Shown here piece after piece: positions 19,476 through 29,179 of a stretch of 64,000 nt of DNA. The notes under the pieces were generated by a model that ran no database searches, was not told the origin of the DNA, and worked only from the letters and a program-made list of their open reading frames with translations. The DNA is taken from NCBI GenBank assembly GCA_963801475.1, contig CAWDEX010000001.1:248001-312000 (forward strand), given 5' to 3'. Both the position numbers and the translations under genes were made by a program. Origin of the DNA: DAOMFB01 sp963801475. GTDB lineage: Bacteria > Acidobacteriota > Thermoanaerobaculia > UBA5066. The stretch's first letter is position 1. Each line of letters begins with the position of its first letter.

Positions 19476-20492
19476 ATGTCGACTAAACTAATAGGGATTC
19501 TTGGTATTCTCGCGGTCCTGGGCGGGGACCCGGTGCGTGTCGCGGCGGCCCCACCTGACGTCACCCTCCTCAACGTCTCCTACGACCCGACGCGGGAGTT
19601 CTACCGGGAGTTCAACGCGTCGTTCGCAGCGGCCTGGAAGTCGAAGACGGGCCAGGTCGTCGAGATCCGGCAGTCCCACGGCGGCTCGGGGAAGCAGGCG
19701 CGCTCGGTGATCGACGGGCTCCCGGCGGACGTCGTGACGCTCGCGCTCGCGTATGACGTCGACGCGCTGGTGAAGAACGGGGGCCTGGTGGCGGCTTCGT
19801 GGCGGACGCGGCTCCCGTATGGAAGCGCCCCCTACACCTCCACGATCGTCTTTCTCGTCCGGAAGGGGAACCCGAAGGGGATCCGCGACTGGCCGGACCT
19901 CGTGAAGCCGGGGGTCAGCGTCATCACGCCGAATCCGAAGACGTCGGGCGGGGCGCGGTGGAACTACCTCGCGGCCTGGGGGGCCGTGCGGAAGGCCGGA
20001 AGGAGCGAGGCCGAGACGCAGGCGTTCGTGGCGGAGCTCTTCCGCCGCGTCCCCGTACTCGACACGGGGGCCCGGGGCGCCACGAACACGTTCGTCCAGC
20101 GCGGGATGGGCGACGTCCTCCTCGCCTGGGAGAACGAGGCCCTCCTCGCGGCGGAACAGGTCGGAAGGGACACCGTGGAGATCGTCGTCCCGCCTCGGAG
20201 CATTCTCGCGGAGCCGACCGTTGCGGTCGTGGACAAGACGGTGGACGCGCGCGGGACGCGCACCGTCGCCGAGGCCTATCTCGCCCACCTGCTGACCCCG
20301 GAGGGGCAGGAGATCGCCGCCCGGCACCACTTCCGGCCGCGCCTCACCGAGGTGGCCGGGAAGTGGTCGGCGAAGTTTCCCTCTCTCGAGCTCTTCACCG
20401 TGGATGGCCTCTTCGGCGGCTGGGAGAGCGCCCACCGCGTTCACTTCGCCGACGGCGGCGTCTTCGACCGGATCACGGGGGCGTCCCGGTGA
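19476..20492 (+). CDS. sbp: Sulfate/thiosulfate ABC transporter, periplasmic binding protein
   Basis: A 338-residue sulfate-binding protein. Residues 1-28 form a signal peptide (LIGILGILAVL core, cleavage near VAAAPP). The mature protein opens LLNVSYDPTREFYREFN, the Sbp/CysP signature, and contains SHGGSGKQ, ALAYDVDAL, NPKTSGGARWNYLAAWG and GATNTF, which line the sulfate-binding cleft in the family. ATG 19476 is chosen over the in-frame 19443 because it directly begins the signal peptide and follows GGGAGGAGGGGG. It is the first gene of a four-gene importer operon joined by 4-base overlaps. Confidence 0.95.
   Translation: MSTKLIGILGILAVLGGDPVRVAAAPPDVTLLNVSYDPTREFYREFNASFAAAWKSKTGQVVEIRQSHGGSGKQARSVIDGLPADVVTLALAYDVDALVKNGGLVAASWRTRLPYGSAPYTSTIVFLVRKGNPKGIRDWPDLVKPGVSVITPNPKTSGGARWNYLAAWGAVRKAGRSEAETQAFVAELFRRVPVLDTGARGATNTFVQRGMGDVLLAWENEALLAAEQVGRDTVEIVVPPRSILAEPTVAVVDKTVDARGTRTVAEAYLAHLLTPEGQEIAARHHFRPRLTEVAGKWSAKFPSLELFTVDGLFGGWESAHRVHFADGGVFDRITGASR
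19482..19501. promoter_or_regulatory. Second Rrf2-like half-site inside the sbp start
   Basis: ACTAAACTAATAGGGATTCT overlaps codons 3-9 of sbp. Its right half, TAGGGATT, is identical to that of the operator at 18966-18985; the left half matches 6 of 10. The codons it uses (CTA, ATA) are rare here, suggesting the bases are kept for binding. It may be a second regulator site. Weak as a palindrome. Confidence 0.35.
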
Positions 20493-21316
20493 CGACGCGG
20501 CGGCGCGCGGCGCGGCTCCCGGGCTTTTCCCTGTCGCTCGGCGTCACGCTGGCGGCTCTGTCGCTCGCCGTCCTCGCCCCCCTCCTCGCGCTGGCGCTCT
20601 CGTCGCTCAAGCTCGACGCCGCCACCCTCCGGAGGACGGCCACCGATCCGCGGGTTCTCGCGGCGGTGCGGCTCAGTCTGACCACGGCCCTCGCCGGCGC
20701 TGCCGGAGCTTCGCTCGTCGGCGGCCTCCTCGCCTGGGTGCTCGTCCGCTACCGCTTTCCGCTCCGGCGTCTCGTCGACGCGCTCGTCGACCTCCCGTTC
20801 GCGCTCCCGACCGCCATCGCGGGCATCGCGCTGACGACCCTCTGGGCGCCGACGGGCTGGCTCGGCCGGCCGCTGGCCGCCGTCGGGGTGAAGGTCGCCT
20901 TCACGCCGCTCGGCATCGCGCTCGCGCTCCTCTTTCTCGGTCTGCCGTTCGCCGTCCGGACGCTCCAGCCCGTCCTCGAGTCCCTGGACCCGGAGGTGGA
21001 GGACGCCGCGGCGAGCCTCGGGGCGGGGCGGCGAGACGTCTTTATCCGGGTCCTCCTCCCCGAGCTCGTCCCGGCGTGGCTGACGGGCTTCACGCTGGCC
21101 TTCGCCCGCGGGCTCGGGGAATACGGCTCGGTCGTCTTCATCTCCGGGAACCTTCCGATGAAGACCGAAGTCGCGCCGCTTCTCGTCATGACGAAGCTGG
21201 AGCAGTACGACTACGCCGGCGCCACGGCGCTCGCGGCCCTTCTCCTCGTCCTCTCGCTCGTCCTCCTCTTCGCGGCGAGCCGCCTGCAGGCCCGGAGCGC
21301 GGAGGCGGGGGCGTGA
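20489..21316 (+). CDS. cysT: Sulfate ABC transporter permease CysT
   Basis: A 275-residue inner-membrane permease with about six membrane segments. The ABC-permease EAA loop is visible in EVEDAAASLGAGRRDVFIRVLLPEL (in two parts around residues 170-195), and PFALPTAIAGIAL, GEYGSVVFISGNLPMKTEVAPLLV and KLEQYDYAGAT are characteristic of CysT/CysU. It forms the channel with CysW. The GTG start overlaps the sbp stop (GTGA), fixing the start. Confidence 0.95.
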   Translation: MTTRRRAARLPGFSLSLGVTLAALSLAVLAPLLALALSSLKLDAATLRRTATDPRVLAAVRLSLTTALAGAAGASLVGGLLAWVLVRYRFPLRRLVDALVDLPFALPTAIAGIALTTLWAPTGWLGRPLAAVGVKVAFTPLGIALALLFLGLPFAVRTLQPVLESLDPEVEDAAASLGAGRRDVFIRVLLPELVPAWLTGFTLAFARGLGEYGSVVFISGNLPMKTEVAPLLVMTKLEQYDYAGATALAALLLVLSLVLLFAASRLQARSAEAGA

Positions 21317-22152
21317 CCTCCCTCCGCCAGGCCCGGAGCGAACCGCCGTGGGTCCGGCGACTTCTCGTCGGGGCGGCGCTGGCCGCCGTCGCCGTCCTGC
21401 TGGTCCTTCCGCTTGCGCTCGTCTTCACCGAGGCGCTCAAGGACGGCGTTCCGGCGTACGTCGCCGCCCTGACCGAGCCGGAGGCCTTCGCCGCCCTGAA
21501 GCTCACGGCGCTCGTCGTTGTCGTGGTGGTCCCGGTGAACACCGTCGCGGGGGTGGCGGCCGGCTGGGCCCTCGGAAAGTTCGACTTTCCCGGGAAGAGC
21601 CTCCTCATCTCCCTGATCGACCTACCGTTCGCCGTCTCGCCCGTCGTCGCGGGGATGCTCTTCGTGCTTCTCTTCGGACGGACGGGTTTCCTTAGGGGCG
21701 CCGTGGAGGCGCTCGGCCTGCAGGTCCTCTTCGCGCCGCCGGCCATCGTCCTCGCGACCCTCTTCGTCACCTTTCCGTACGTCGCCCGCGAGCTGATTCC
21801 GACGATGCAGTCGCTCGGAACCGACGAGGAGGAGGCCGCACACGTTCTCGGCGGGGGCTTCTTCCAGATCCTCCGGCGCGTGGCGCTTCCGAACGCGCTC
21901 TGGGGCCTCCTCTACGGCATCCTCCTCTCGACGGCGCGGGCGGCAGGAGAGTTCGGGGCGGTCTCGGTCGTCTCGGGCCACATCCGGGGGCGGACGAACA
22001 CGCTCCCGCTCGAGGTGGAGATCCTCTACAACGAGTACCGCTTCTCCGCCGCGTTCGCCGTCGCCTCGCTCCTGACGGGCCTCGCGGTCCTGACGATCGT
22101 CCTCAGGACCGTCCTCGAAGCGCGCGAGCGGCGCGGAAGGAGGGCCGCGTGA
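21313..22152 (+). CDS. cysW: Sulfate ABC transporter permease CysW
   Basis: A 279-residue permease, the second channel subunit of the sulfate importer. Six membrane segments are apparent. CysW landmarks are DLPFAVSPVVAGMLFVLLFGRTG, the EAA loop EEEAAHVLGGGFFQILRRVALPN (split, about residues 170-195), GEFGAVSVVSGHIRGRTNTLPLEVEILYNEY (in parts). The GTG start overlaps the cysT stop by four bases, and its stop overlaps the cysA start likewise. Confidence 0.95.
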   Translation: MTSLRQARSEPPWVRRLLVGAALAAVAVLLVLPLALVFTEALKDGVPAYVAALTEPEAFAALKLTALVVVVVVPVNTVAGVAAGWALGKFDFPGKSLLISLIDLPFAVSPVVAGMLFVLLFGRTGFLRGAVEALGLQVLFAPPAIVLATLFVTFPYVARELIPTMQSLGTDEEEAAHVLGGGFFQILRRVALPNALWGLLYGILLSTARAAGEFGAVSVVSGHIRGRTNTLPLEVEILYNEYRFSAAFAVASLLTGLAVLTIVLRTVLEARERRGRRAA

Positions 22153-22880
22153 GCATCGAGGTCCGCCACGTCACAAAGTCCTTCGGAACGTTCGTGGCCC
22201 TGTCGGACGTCAGCCTCACGGTTCCGGGCGGAGAGCTCGTCGCGCTGCTCGGCCCGTCCGGGGGCGGGAAGACGAGCCTCCTCCGTATCATCGCGGGGCT
22301 CGAGGCGCCCGACGCCGGCACGATCCTCTTCCACGGGGAGGACGCCACCCGCCGCGACGCGAGGGAGCGCGGCGTCGGCTTCGTCTTCCAGCACTACGCC
22401 CTCTTCCGGCGGATGACGGTCTTCGAGAACGTGGCTTTCGGACTGCGCGTGAAGCCGCGCGCGGGTCGGCCGGGCGAGGAGGAGATCCGGCGCCGCGTGA
22501 TGGCGCTCCTCACCCTGGTCGGCGTCGACTGGCTTCACGACCGCCGCCCGGCCGAGCTGTCGGGCGGGCAGCGCCAGCGGGTCGCCCTCGCGCGCGCCCT
22601 CGCCGTGGAGCCGAACGTGCTCCTTCTCGACGAGCCCTTCGGCTCCCTCGACGCCAAGGTCCGGCTGGAGCTGCGCCGCTGGCTCCGGCGCCTTCACGAC
22701 GAGATCCGCCTGACGAGCGTTTTCGTGACGCACGACCAGGAGGAGGCCTTCGAGGTGGCCGACCGCGTCGTCCTGCTGAACGCGGGCCGGATCGAGCAGA
22801 TCGGGACGCCGCGCGAGCTGATCGAGAGTCCGGCGAACGACTTCGTCCGCGATTTCGTGATGCCCGGCGCTCAGACCTGA
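22149..22880 (+). CDS. cysA: Sulfate ABC transporter ATPase CysA, short form
   Basis: A 243-residue ABC ATPase that powers sulfate import. Walker A GPSGGGKT (about residues 37-44), the Q-loop FVFQHYALF, the signature LSGGQRQRVALARAL, Walker B VLLLDEPFGSLD and the H-loop VFVTHDQEEAFEVADR are complete. E. coli CysA has about 365 residues; this one stops right after the nucleotide-binding domain and lacks the C-terminal TOBE-type regulatory part. GTG start within the cysW stop overlap. The 3' end overlaps the convergent folP gene by 10 bases. Confidence 0.94.
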   Translation: MSIEVRHVTKSFGTFVALSDVSLTVPGGELVALLGPSGGGKTSLLRIIAGLEAPDAGTILFHGEDATRRDARERGVGFVFQHYALFRRMTVFENVAFGLRVKPRAGRPGEEEIRRRVMALLTLVGVDWLHDRRPAELSGGQRQRVALARALAVEPNVLLLDEPFGSLDAKVRLELRRWLRRLHDEIRLTSVFVTHDQEEAFEVADRVVLLNAGRIEQIGTPRELIESPANDFVRDFVMPGAQT

Positions 22881-23743
22881 GCCCGCGCGAGGGTTGCGAG
22901 GAAACGGAGCGTCTCCTCGACGTCGTGGACCCGCAGCAGGACCGGGTGATCGGCGGCGGCTCGCGCCGCCACGGCGGCGGCGGCGAGCGATTCGGGAAGG
23001 CGGTCGTTCGCCGGTCGCCCCGCGACGGCGCCGAGGAAGGCTTTCCGCGACGCACCGACGACGAGAGGCGTCCCCGCGGGGGCGAGGTCCGCGAGGCGCG
23101 CGAGAAGGGCGAAGTTCTCGTCGGGGTTCTTTCCGAAGCCGAAGCCGGGGTCGAGCAGGAGGAGGCAGGCGTCGATGCCGGCCACGATCGCCCGGTCGCG
23201 GGCAGCGGCGAGGTCGGCCGCGACTTCGGAGACGACGTCGGAGAAGGACGATTCCTCGAAGGTGGTCTGCGGCGTTCCGCGGCAGTGACCGAGGACGACC
23301 GCCGCGCCTCGGCGCGTCACGAGCGCGAGGAGATCGTCCGGGACCGCGAGGCCCGTGACGACGTTCACGACGTCGGCCCCCGCGTCGAGCGCGGCCTCGG
23401 CGACCTCGGCGCGGCGCGTGTCGACGGAGATCGGGACCGACGGCCTGGACACCCGGAGGCGAGCGATGACCGGGAGCACGCGGCCGATCTCTTCCATCGA
23501 CGAGATCTCTCCGGCTCCTGCTCCGTAGGTCGATCCCCGCGGCCGCGTGCTCTCTCCGCCGACGTCGACGAGGGCCGCCCCGAGATCGGCCAGGCGAGCC
23601 CCTTCCTCGGCGGCGGATTCGGCCGACGAGAAGCGACCGCCGTCGGAGAAGGAATCCGGCGTGACGTTCAGGACCGCCATCACGCCCGGGCCGGCACCGC
23701 TCGCCAGGACGCGCCCGGACGGAAGAGGAAGCCGCCACTCCAC
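22871..23743 (-). CDS. folP: Dihydropteroate synthase
   Basis: A 290-residue TIM-barrel enzyme that condenses pterin pyrophosphate with p-aminobenzoate in folate synthesis; the sulfonamide target. Family motifs are VLNVTPDSFSDGG (pterin side, near residues 24-36), DVGGESTRPRG, ISVDTRR, the pABA loop region LGHCRGTPQTT, DPGFGFGKN and VGASRKAFLG. In the GHCRGTP block, cysteine replaces the more usual methionine, probably neutral. The GTG start is supported by GATAAT ending six bases upstream. It lies downstream of the OmpA-family gene but is separated from it by a terminator. Confidence 0.95.
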   Translation of the reverse strand: MEWRLPLPSGRVLASGAGPGVMAVLNVTPDSFSDGGRFSSAESAAEEGARLADLGAALVDVGGESTRPRGSTYGAGAGEISSMEEIGRVLPVIARLRVSRPSVPISVDTRRAEVAEAALDAGADVVNVVTGLAVPDDLLALVTRRGAAVVLGHCRGTPQTTFEESSFSDVVSEVAADLAAARDRAIVAGIDACLLLLDPGFGFGKNPDENFALLARLADLAPAGTPLVVGASRKAFLGAVAGRPANDRLPESLAAAAVAARAAADHPVLLRVHDVEETLRFLATLARAQV

Positions 23744-23749
23744 GCCGCG

Positions 23750-23755
23750 ATTATC
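23750..23755 (-). promoter_or_regulatory. -10 box GATAAT of folP
   Basis: GATAAT on the minus strand ends exactly six bases before the folP GTG, predicting a leaderless transcript. It lies just past the terminator of the upstream OmpA-family gene, as expected for an independent promoter. Confidence 0.5.
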
Positions 23756-23767
23756 GGCGGAGCGAAA

Positions 23768-23798
23768 GGAAAAACGGGGCCGCGTGAGCGGCCCCGTT
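23768..23798 (-). terminator. Rho-independent terminator of the OmpA-family gene
   Basis: A perfect 11-bp stem, AACGGGGCCGC with GCGGCCCCGTT, closes a 4-base loop (23773-23798). On the minus strand it is followed by a run of five T, and it lies 25 bases past the OmpA-family stop codon. Confidence 0.88.
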
Positions 23799-23822
23799 CG
23801 AGTCCACCGGTTATTGCCGGGA

Positions 23823-25295
23823 TTACTGCTTCTTGGCGGGCGCGGCGGCCTTCTTGGCCGGGGCCTTGGCCGGGGCGGCCGGCTTCTCGGGGGCGGTGAA
23901 GCCGCCCGGGGTCGGCTCGATCGGACCCTGAGCCAGCGTCAGCTCGACGCGCCGGTTCCTCGTGCGCCCTTCGGCGGTCGCGTTGTCCGCGACCGGGTTG
24001 GCCGGGCCGTAGCCGGCGTGCGTCATCCGGGACGGATCGATCTTCTGGGAGACGAGGTAGTCGTAGACACTCCTGGCGCGCTCGGCCGAGAGCGTCCTGT
24101 TCAGCTCGGCGCTGCCGGTCGAGTCGGTAAAGCCCTCGAGCCGGACGTTCACCTCGGGGACCATCAGAAGGACTCCGGAGAGCTTCGCGAGCGGCGGGAG
24201 GGCGGCCTGCTTCAACGTTGCCTTGTTGACGTCGAAGAGGACGTTGCCGAGGTCCATGGCGAGGCCGCGGGCGGTCTTGCGGACCTCCATGATCCTCTCG
24301 ACGGCTCCGCTCAGCCGCGCCGCCAGCGCGTCACGATCGGCCTTGAGCGCGGCCTTGTCGGCCTCCAGCTGCTTCTTGTCGGCTTCGAGCTGCCTTTTCT
24401 CGACCGCGAGCTGGTCTCTCTCGGAGGTGGTCGTCGCGAGCCCCGTCTGGAGAGCCGCCTTCTCGGCGGCCTTCTTCGCCTCCTCGGCGGCCTTCATCGC
24501 TTCGTATTCCTTCCGGACCGTGAGACGGATGGCGTCCGAGGCCCGGGCCGTGGCGCGGGCCGCGTAGTCGGTGACGACCTTATCGCTGCCGCCCGACGTC
24601 TTCGTGTTCGTGGCCTGTGCGAGGAAGACGTTGGCCTCCTCGACGGCCTTCGGGTCGTACTTGGCGACCACGGGATTCCCCGCCATCTCCACGAGCTTGC
24701 GGGCCTTCATCAGCTCGACCGGCTCCCCGCCCTTCGCGTACGTCATGGTCGCGATGGAAGGATTACCGGGCTTGATCAGCTTCTGGTAGAAGTCGCCGAT
24801 GAAGCGGTTAAAGGCGAAGGTCGAACTCTTCGCCTCGATCTGCTTCGCCTTGCCGGAAACGAGGACGACGAGGGTCGAGGGCTGCACGGTGCCGCCGACC
24901 GGCTCGGCGGTGACGATCATCGCGAAGTCCTTCTGGCCCGTCGAGAACTTCCCGCTTCCCTTCGGCTCGGTGACCCCCAGGATGCCGAGGTTCTCGGACG
25001 TCCCGTCCTTGGTCACGGCCCAGACCGAGTAGGACGTGATGTTCCCGGCGAAGAGGATCGCCGGCTGCATCTTCTTGTACGAGATCTCGATCTGCGCCTG
25101 GCCGCCCTTGAACTCGACCTCGGCCGCGACCTCGGCGTCCTTCGGTCCGATGGCGGTCACGGCGAACGGCACGTCGATGCTCTTCTTCTCGGGGTAGAGC
25201 ACGGAGGTGAGCTGGAGGTCCGCGGCGGAAACGGCTCCGCTGGCGGCGAGCGCGACGAGGAGCGTCAGCGCCCAGAGGGTGGTCATACGTTTCAT
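23823..25295 (-). CDS. OmpA-family outer-membrane/peptidoglycan-binding protein
   Basis: A 490-residue envelope protein. Residues 1-24 are a signal peptide (cleavage after AVSA). A beta-rich domain spans about 25-200. A charged heptad-like coiled coil follows around 265-335, with repeated ADKKQLEADKAAL-type segments. The OmpA peptidoglycan-binding domain is at about 345-455, with FDVNKATL, GFTDSTGSAELNRTLSAERA in two parts, and RRVEL. An Ala/Pro/Lys-rich tail of about 30 residues ends the protein. It probably ties the outer membrane to the wall or reports on envelope state. It has its own promoter (TATACT) and terminator, so is monocistronic. Confidence 0.9.
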   Translation of the reverse strand: MKRMTTLWALTLLVALAASGAVSAADLQLTSVLYPEKKSIDVPFAVTAIGPKDAEVAAEVEFKGGQAQIEISYKKMQPAILFAGNITSYSVWAVTKDGTSENLGILGVTEPKGSGKFSTGQKDFAMIVTAEPVGGTVQPSTLVVLVSGKAKQIEAKSSTFAFNRFIGDFYQKLIKPGNPSIATMTYAKGGEPVELMKARKLVEMAGNPVVAKYDPKAVEEANVFLAQATNTKTSGGSDKVVTDYAARATARASDAIRLTVRKEYEAMKAAEEAKKAAEKAALQTGLATTTSERDQLAVEKRQLEADKKQLEADKAALKADRDALAARLSGAVERIMEVRKTARGLAMDLGNVLFDVNKATLKQAALPPLAKLSGVLLMVPEVNVRLEGFTDSTGSAELNRTLSAERARSVYDYLVSQKIDPSRMTHAGYGPANPVADNATAEGRTRNRRVELTLAQGPIEPTPGGFTAPEKPAAPAKAPAKKAAAPAKKQ

Positions 25296-25362
25296 GGGAA
25301 GTCCTTTCTGTGGTCGATGGAGCCTGAATAAGCCCCAATCAGGCGGTTAGATACCGGATGGC

Positions 25363-25368
25363 AGTATA
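25363..25368 (-). promoter_or_regulatory. -10 box TATACT of the OmpA-family gene
   Basis: TATACT on the minus strand sits in the 93-base gap after ftsH, giving a leader of about 60 bases before the ATG, which has an AAGGA ribosome site. No convincing -35 is visible. The gap is AT-rich relative to its surroundings. Confidence 0.5.
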
Positions 25369-25388
25369 ACGCGACGCAGAAAAACCGT

Positions 25389-27317
<1,929 letters not shown>

Positions 27318-27359
27318 GATGATCCCCGTTTCGTAATACGCGCCGCGCGCGCCGGAAGT

Positions 27360-27920
27360 TCAGCCCTTCCGGGACCCGGGATCGCTGGCGTCGAAGGGCG
27401 CCTCTCCCTCGGTCCGAACCTGGGCTATGAAGGGGAGGTTGCCTCCCTCCCCCTGGAACTCCATCCCGTATCCGACGAGGATCCCCTCTTCGGATGGGAA
27501 GAGGACGTAATCGACCAGGAGCGGGCATTTCCGCTCCTGAGGGCGGTCCACCAGCGCGGCGAAGCGGATGGAGCGCGGGGACAGCTCGAGCAGCTGGTTC
27601 ACGAGGTAGGTCTCGGTCACGCCGCTCCTCGTGACGTCCTTCAGGACGATCACGTTGGCGTCCTTCACGTCGAAGGAGGTGATGTAGTTGAGGTTCGTGA
27701 CCTCCTCGTCCTCCCCCTTCCTGATGACGTCGATGTACTCGCACCGGACGGAGCGGGGAATGGCCCGCGCCAGGTCCGCCACGAAGAAGCCGGCCCCCTT
27801 GAGGACGGCGACCAGGACGATCGGGCCGTTCTTGTAGTCGAAGGAGACCCGCCGGCCGATGTCGCTGATCCGCCGCGCGATGTCGGCGGCCGCGTACCGC
27901 TCGTCGTAGAGGAGCGCCAC
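27360..27920 (-). CDS. hpt: Hypoxanthine phosphoribosyltransferase-like protein with atypical PRPP loop
   Basis: A 186-residue type I phosphoribosyltransferase, placed between tilS and ftsH as hpt usually is. The fold landmarks VAVLKGAGFFVADLAR (37-52) and the C-terminal VDYVLFPSEEGILVGYGMEF (in parts, about 136-158) match Hpt. Odd point: the PRPP-binding signature reads VIVLKDVTRSGVTE (90-103), where canonical enzymes have a V-x-x-x-E-D-x-x-D-T-G pattern; the first Glu is Lys and the catalytic-base Asp is Arg. Activity as a purine salvage enzyme is therefore uncertain. The GTG start is supported by TAGACT ending six bases upstream. Confidence 0.75.
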   Translation of the reverse strand: MALLYDERYAAADIARRISDIGRRVSFDYKNGPIVLVAVLKGAGFFVADLARAIPRSVRCEYIDVIRKGEDEEVTNLNYITSFDVKDANVIVLKDVTRSGVTETYLVNQLLELSPRSIRFAALVDRPQERKCPLLVDYVLFPSEEGILVGYGMEFQGEGGNLPFIAQVRTEGEAPFDASDPGSRKG

Positions 27921-27926
27921 GGCGCC

Positions 27927-27932
27927 AGTCTA
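27927..27932 (-). promoter_or_regulatory. -10 box TAGACT of hpt
   Basis: TAGACT on the minus strand overlaps the tilS stop region and ends exactly six bases before the hpt GTG, indicating a leaderless internal promoter for hpt-ftsH. Confidence 0.5.
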
Positions 27933-28907
27933 TCAGGCGCGGCCGGGGCGAGACGTGATGCGGACCACCCGGGAATCGGCCGAGAGGCGCAGCCCCGCGA
28001 GGCTCTCGGCGAGCCGCGCATCGCCCCGGAACAGGCGGTCCACGGCGCGGGAGAGCTGGGCCCGGCCGGGGACGGCCCCGCGGGTCCCGGCCGCCCGGAC
28101 GAGGAGGCGCGCGGCGGCCTCGGTGCCGAGGGCTCCGACCAGCGCACGGGGCCATGGTCCCGACAGGGGCGTTCCGCCGGCGGCGAGCGCCTCGTCGATC
28201 CGGTGGTCGAGGGCCTCGACGCGTTTCGTCCACGCCTCGCCGGCGCGGGCCAGACGCGCGGCCGTGCCGGGCGAGGCGTTCTCCAGCGCCGGGAGCTCGC
28301 GGCGCCGGATCCGGTTCCGGAGAAGTCGTTCGTTCTCGTTCGTCTCGTCCTCGCGCCAGGCCACGCCGCGGGCGGCGAGAAAGTCGCGCAGCTCCGCGCG
28401 CGAGAAGGGAAGGAGCGGCCGGACGACGCCGTCCTCCCGGCGGGCGCGGATCCCGCCTCGCGTCCGTCCCGCGTGGCGGTGGAGGTTCAGGAGGACCGTC
28501 TCGGCCTGGTCGTCGAGGGTGTGTCCGGTCGCCACGGGCGTCCCCTCCCCCATCTCGCCGGCGAGCGCGAGGAGCGCCTCGTAGCGGAGCCGCCGGGCCG
28601 CCGCCTCGAGGCTTTCGCCCGGCCGCCGGTTTCCGGGGACGTCGACGGGCCGGAATCCGAAGGGGAGGGCGAGATCCGCGGCGAGGCGCGCGCAGAAGAC
28701 GGCGTCCTCCTCGCCGGCGCGCCCTCGCAGTCCGTGGAGGACGTGCATCGCGACGATCGGAATTCCGCGCCCACGGGCCCAGTCGTGCAGGAGAACGAGA
28801 AGCGCCGTCGAGTCCCCGCCGCCCGAGATCGCCACAAGGACGGTTCGCGGATCGTCGAGGATGTGCGACGACTCGACATGTCGGCTGAAGCGGTCGAAGA
28901 ATTCCAA
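27933..28907 (-). CDS. tilS: tRNA(Ile)-lysidine synthase
   Basis: A 324-residue N-type ATP pyrophosphatase that converts C34 of tRNA-Ile(CAU) to lysidine. The P-loop is SGGGDST (28-34); HVLHGLRG and GHTLDDQAETVLLNL are the other family blocks, and RNRIRRRELPAL marks the end of the catalytic domain. At 324 residues it is shorter than E. coli TilS (about 430) and lacks its second C-terminal domain, as several phyla do. It starts the tilS-hpt-ftsH block. A tRNA with CAT anticodon lies just upstream on the same strand, though it looks like elongator Met. Confidence 0.93.
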   Translation of the reverse strand: MEFFDRFSRHVESSHILDDPRTVLVAISGGGDSTALLVLLHDWARGRGIPIVAMHVLHGLRGRAGEEDAVFCARLAADLALPFGFRPVDVPGNRRPGESLEAAARRLRYEALLALAGEMGEGTPVATGHTLDDQAETVLLNLHRHAGRTRGGIRARREDGVVRPLLPFSRAELRDFLAARGVAWREDETNENERLLRNRIRRRELPALENASPGTAARLARAGEAWTKRVEALDHRIDEALAAGGTPLSGPWPRALVGALGTEAAARLLVRAAGTRGAVPGRAQLSRAVDRLFRGDARLAESLAGLRLSADSRVVRITSRPGRA

Positions 28908-28934
28908 GAGTCGGAGATTAGACGCGGAAGGGGA

Positions 28935-28965
28935 ACGGGGGAACCCGGCATACGGGTTCCCCCGT
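28935..28965 (-). terminator. Strong hairpin between tRNA-Met and tilS
   Basis: A perfect 13-bp stem, ACGGGGGAACCCG with CGGGTTCCCCCGT, closes a 5-base loop (GCATA). It lies 85 bases past the tRNA on the same strand and shortly before tilS. There is no T-run, so it may be a GC-rich terminator or an RNA-processing structure rather than a textbook terminator. Confidence 0.55.
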
Positions 28966-29049
28966 CCATCGTGCCGCGAAGAAAGGCTGGCCTTATGCTC
29001 CTGAGTTCCGGAGATGCGTTCCGGCGGCGGCCGGCTCGCTCCTTGGAAG

Positions 29050-29125
29050 TGGTGGCGGTGGGCGGATTCGAACCGCCGACACAGGGCTTATGAGACCCCT
29101 GCAACTACCACTGTGCTACACCGCC
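29050..29125 (-). tRNA. tRNA-Met (anticodon CAT)
   Basis: A 76-base tRNA on the minus strand. The acceptor stem GGCGGTG pairs perfectly with CACCGCC, the T arm is GGCGG-TTCGAAT-CCGCC, the anticodon loop is CTCATAA and the 3' CCA is encoded. The G1-C72 pair and stem sequences resemble elongator methionine tRNA rather than initiator. A CAT anticodon could also be Ile2 after lysidine modification, but the acceptor stem argues for Met. The anticodon stem has G-U wobbles at both ends. Confidence 0.93.
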
Positions 29126-29167
29126 GGAGCCCGCGCGCAGGGCGGCGCGGGGCGTGAATCCTAGCAT

Positions 29168-29173
29168 TATGAT
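29168..29173 (+). promoter_or_regulatory. -10 box TATGAT of the zinc-ribbon gene
   Basis: TATGAT ends exactly six bases before the ATG at 29180, suggesting a leaderless message. The tRNA-Met promoter must lie in the same 54-base divergent gap; TAGGAT on the minus strand (29158-29163) is a candidate. Confidence 0.45.
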
Positions 29174-29179
29174 TGGTCC

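Noticed and set aside
29050..29125. tRNA-Ile2 (CAT) as identity of the tRNA next to tilS
   Set aside because: The acceptor stem and G1-C72 resemble elongator Met; proximity to tilS alone is not evidence.
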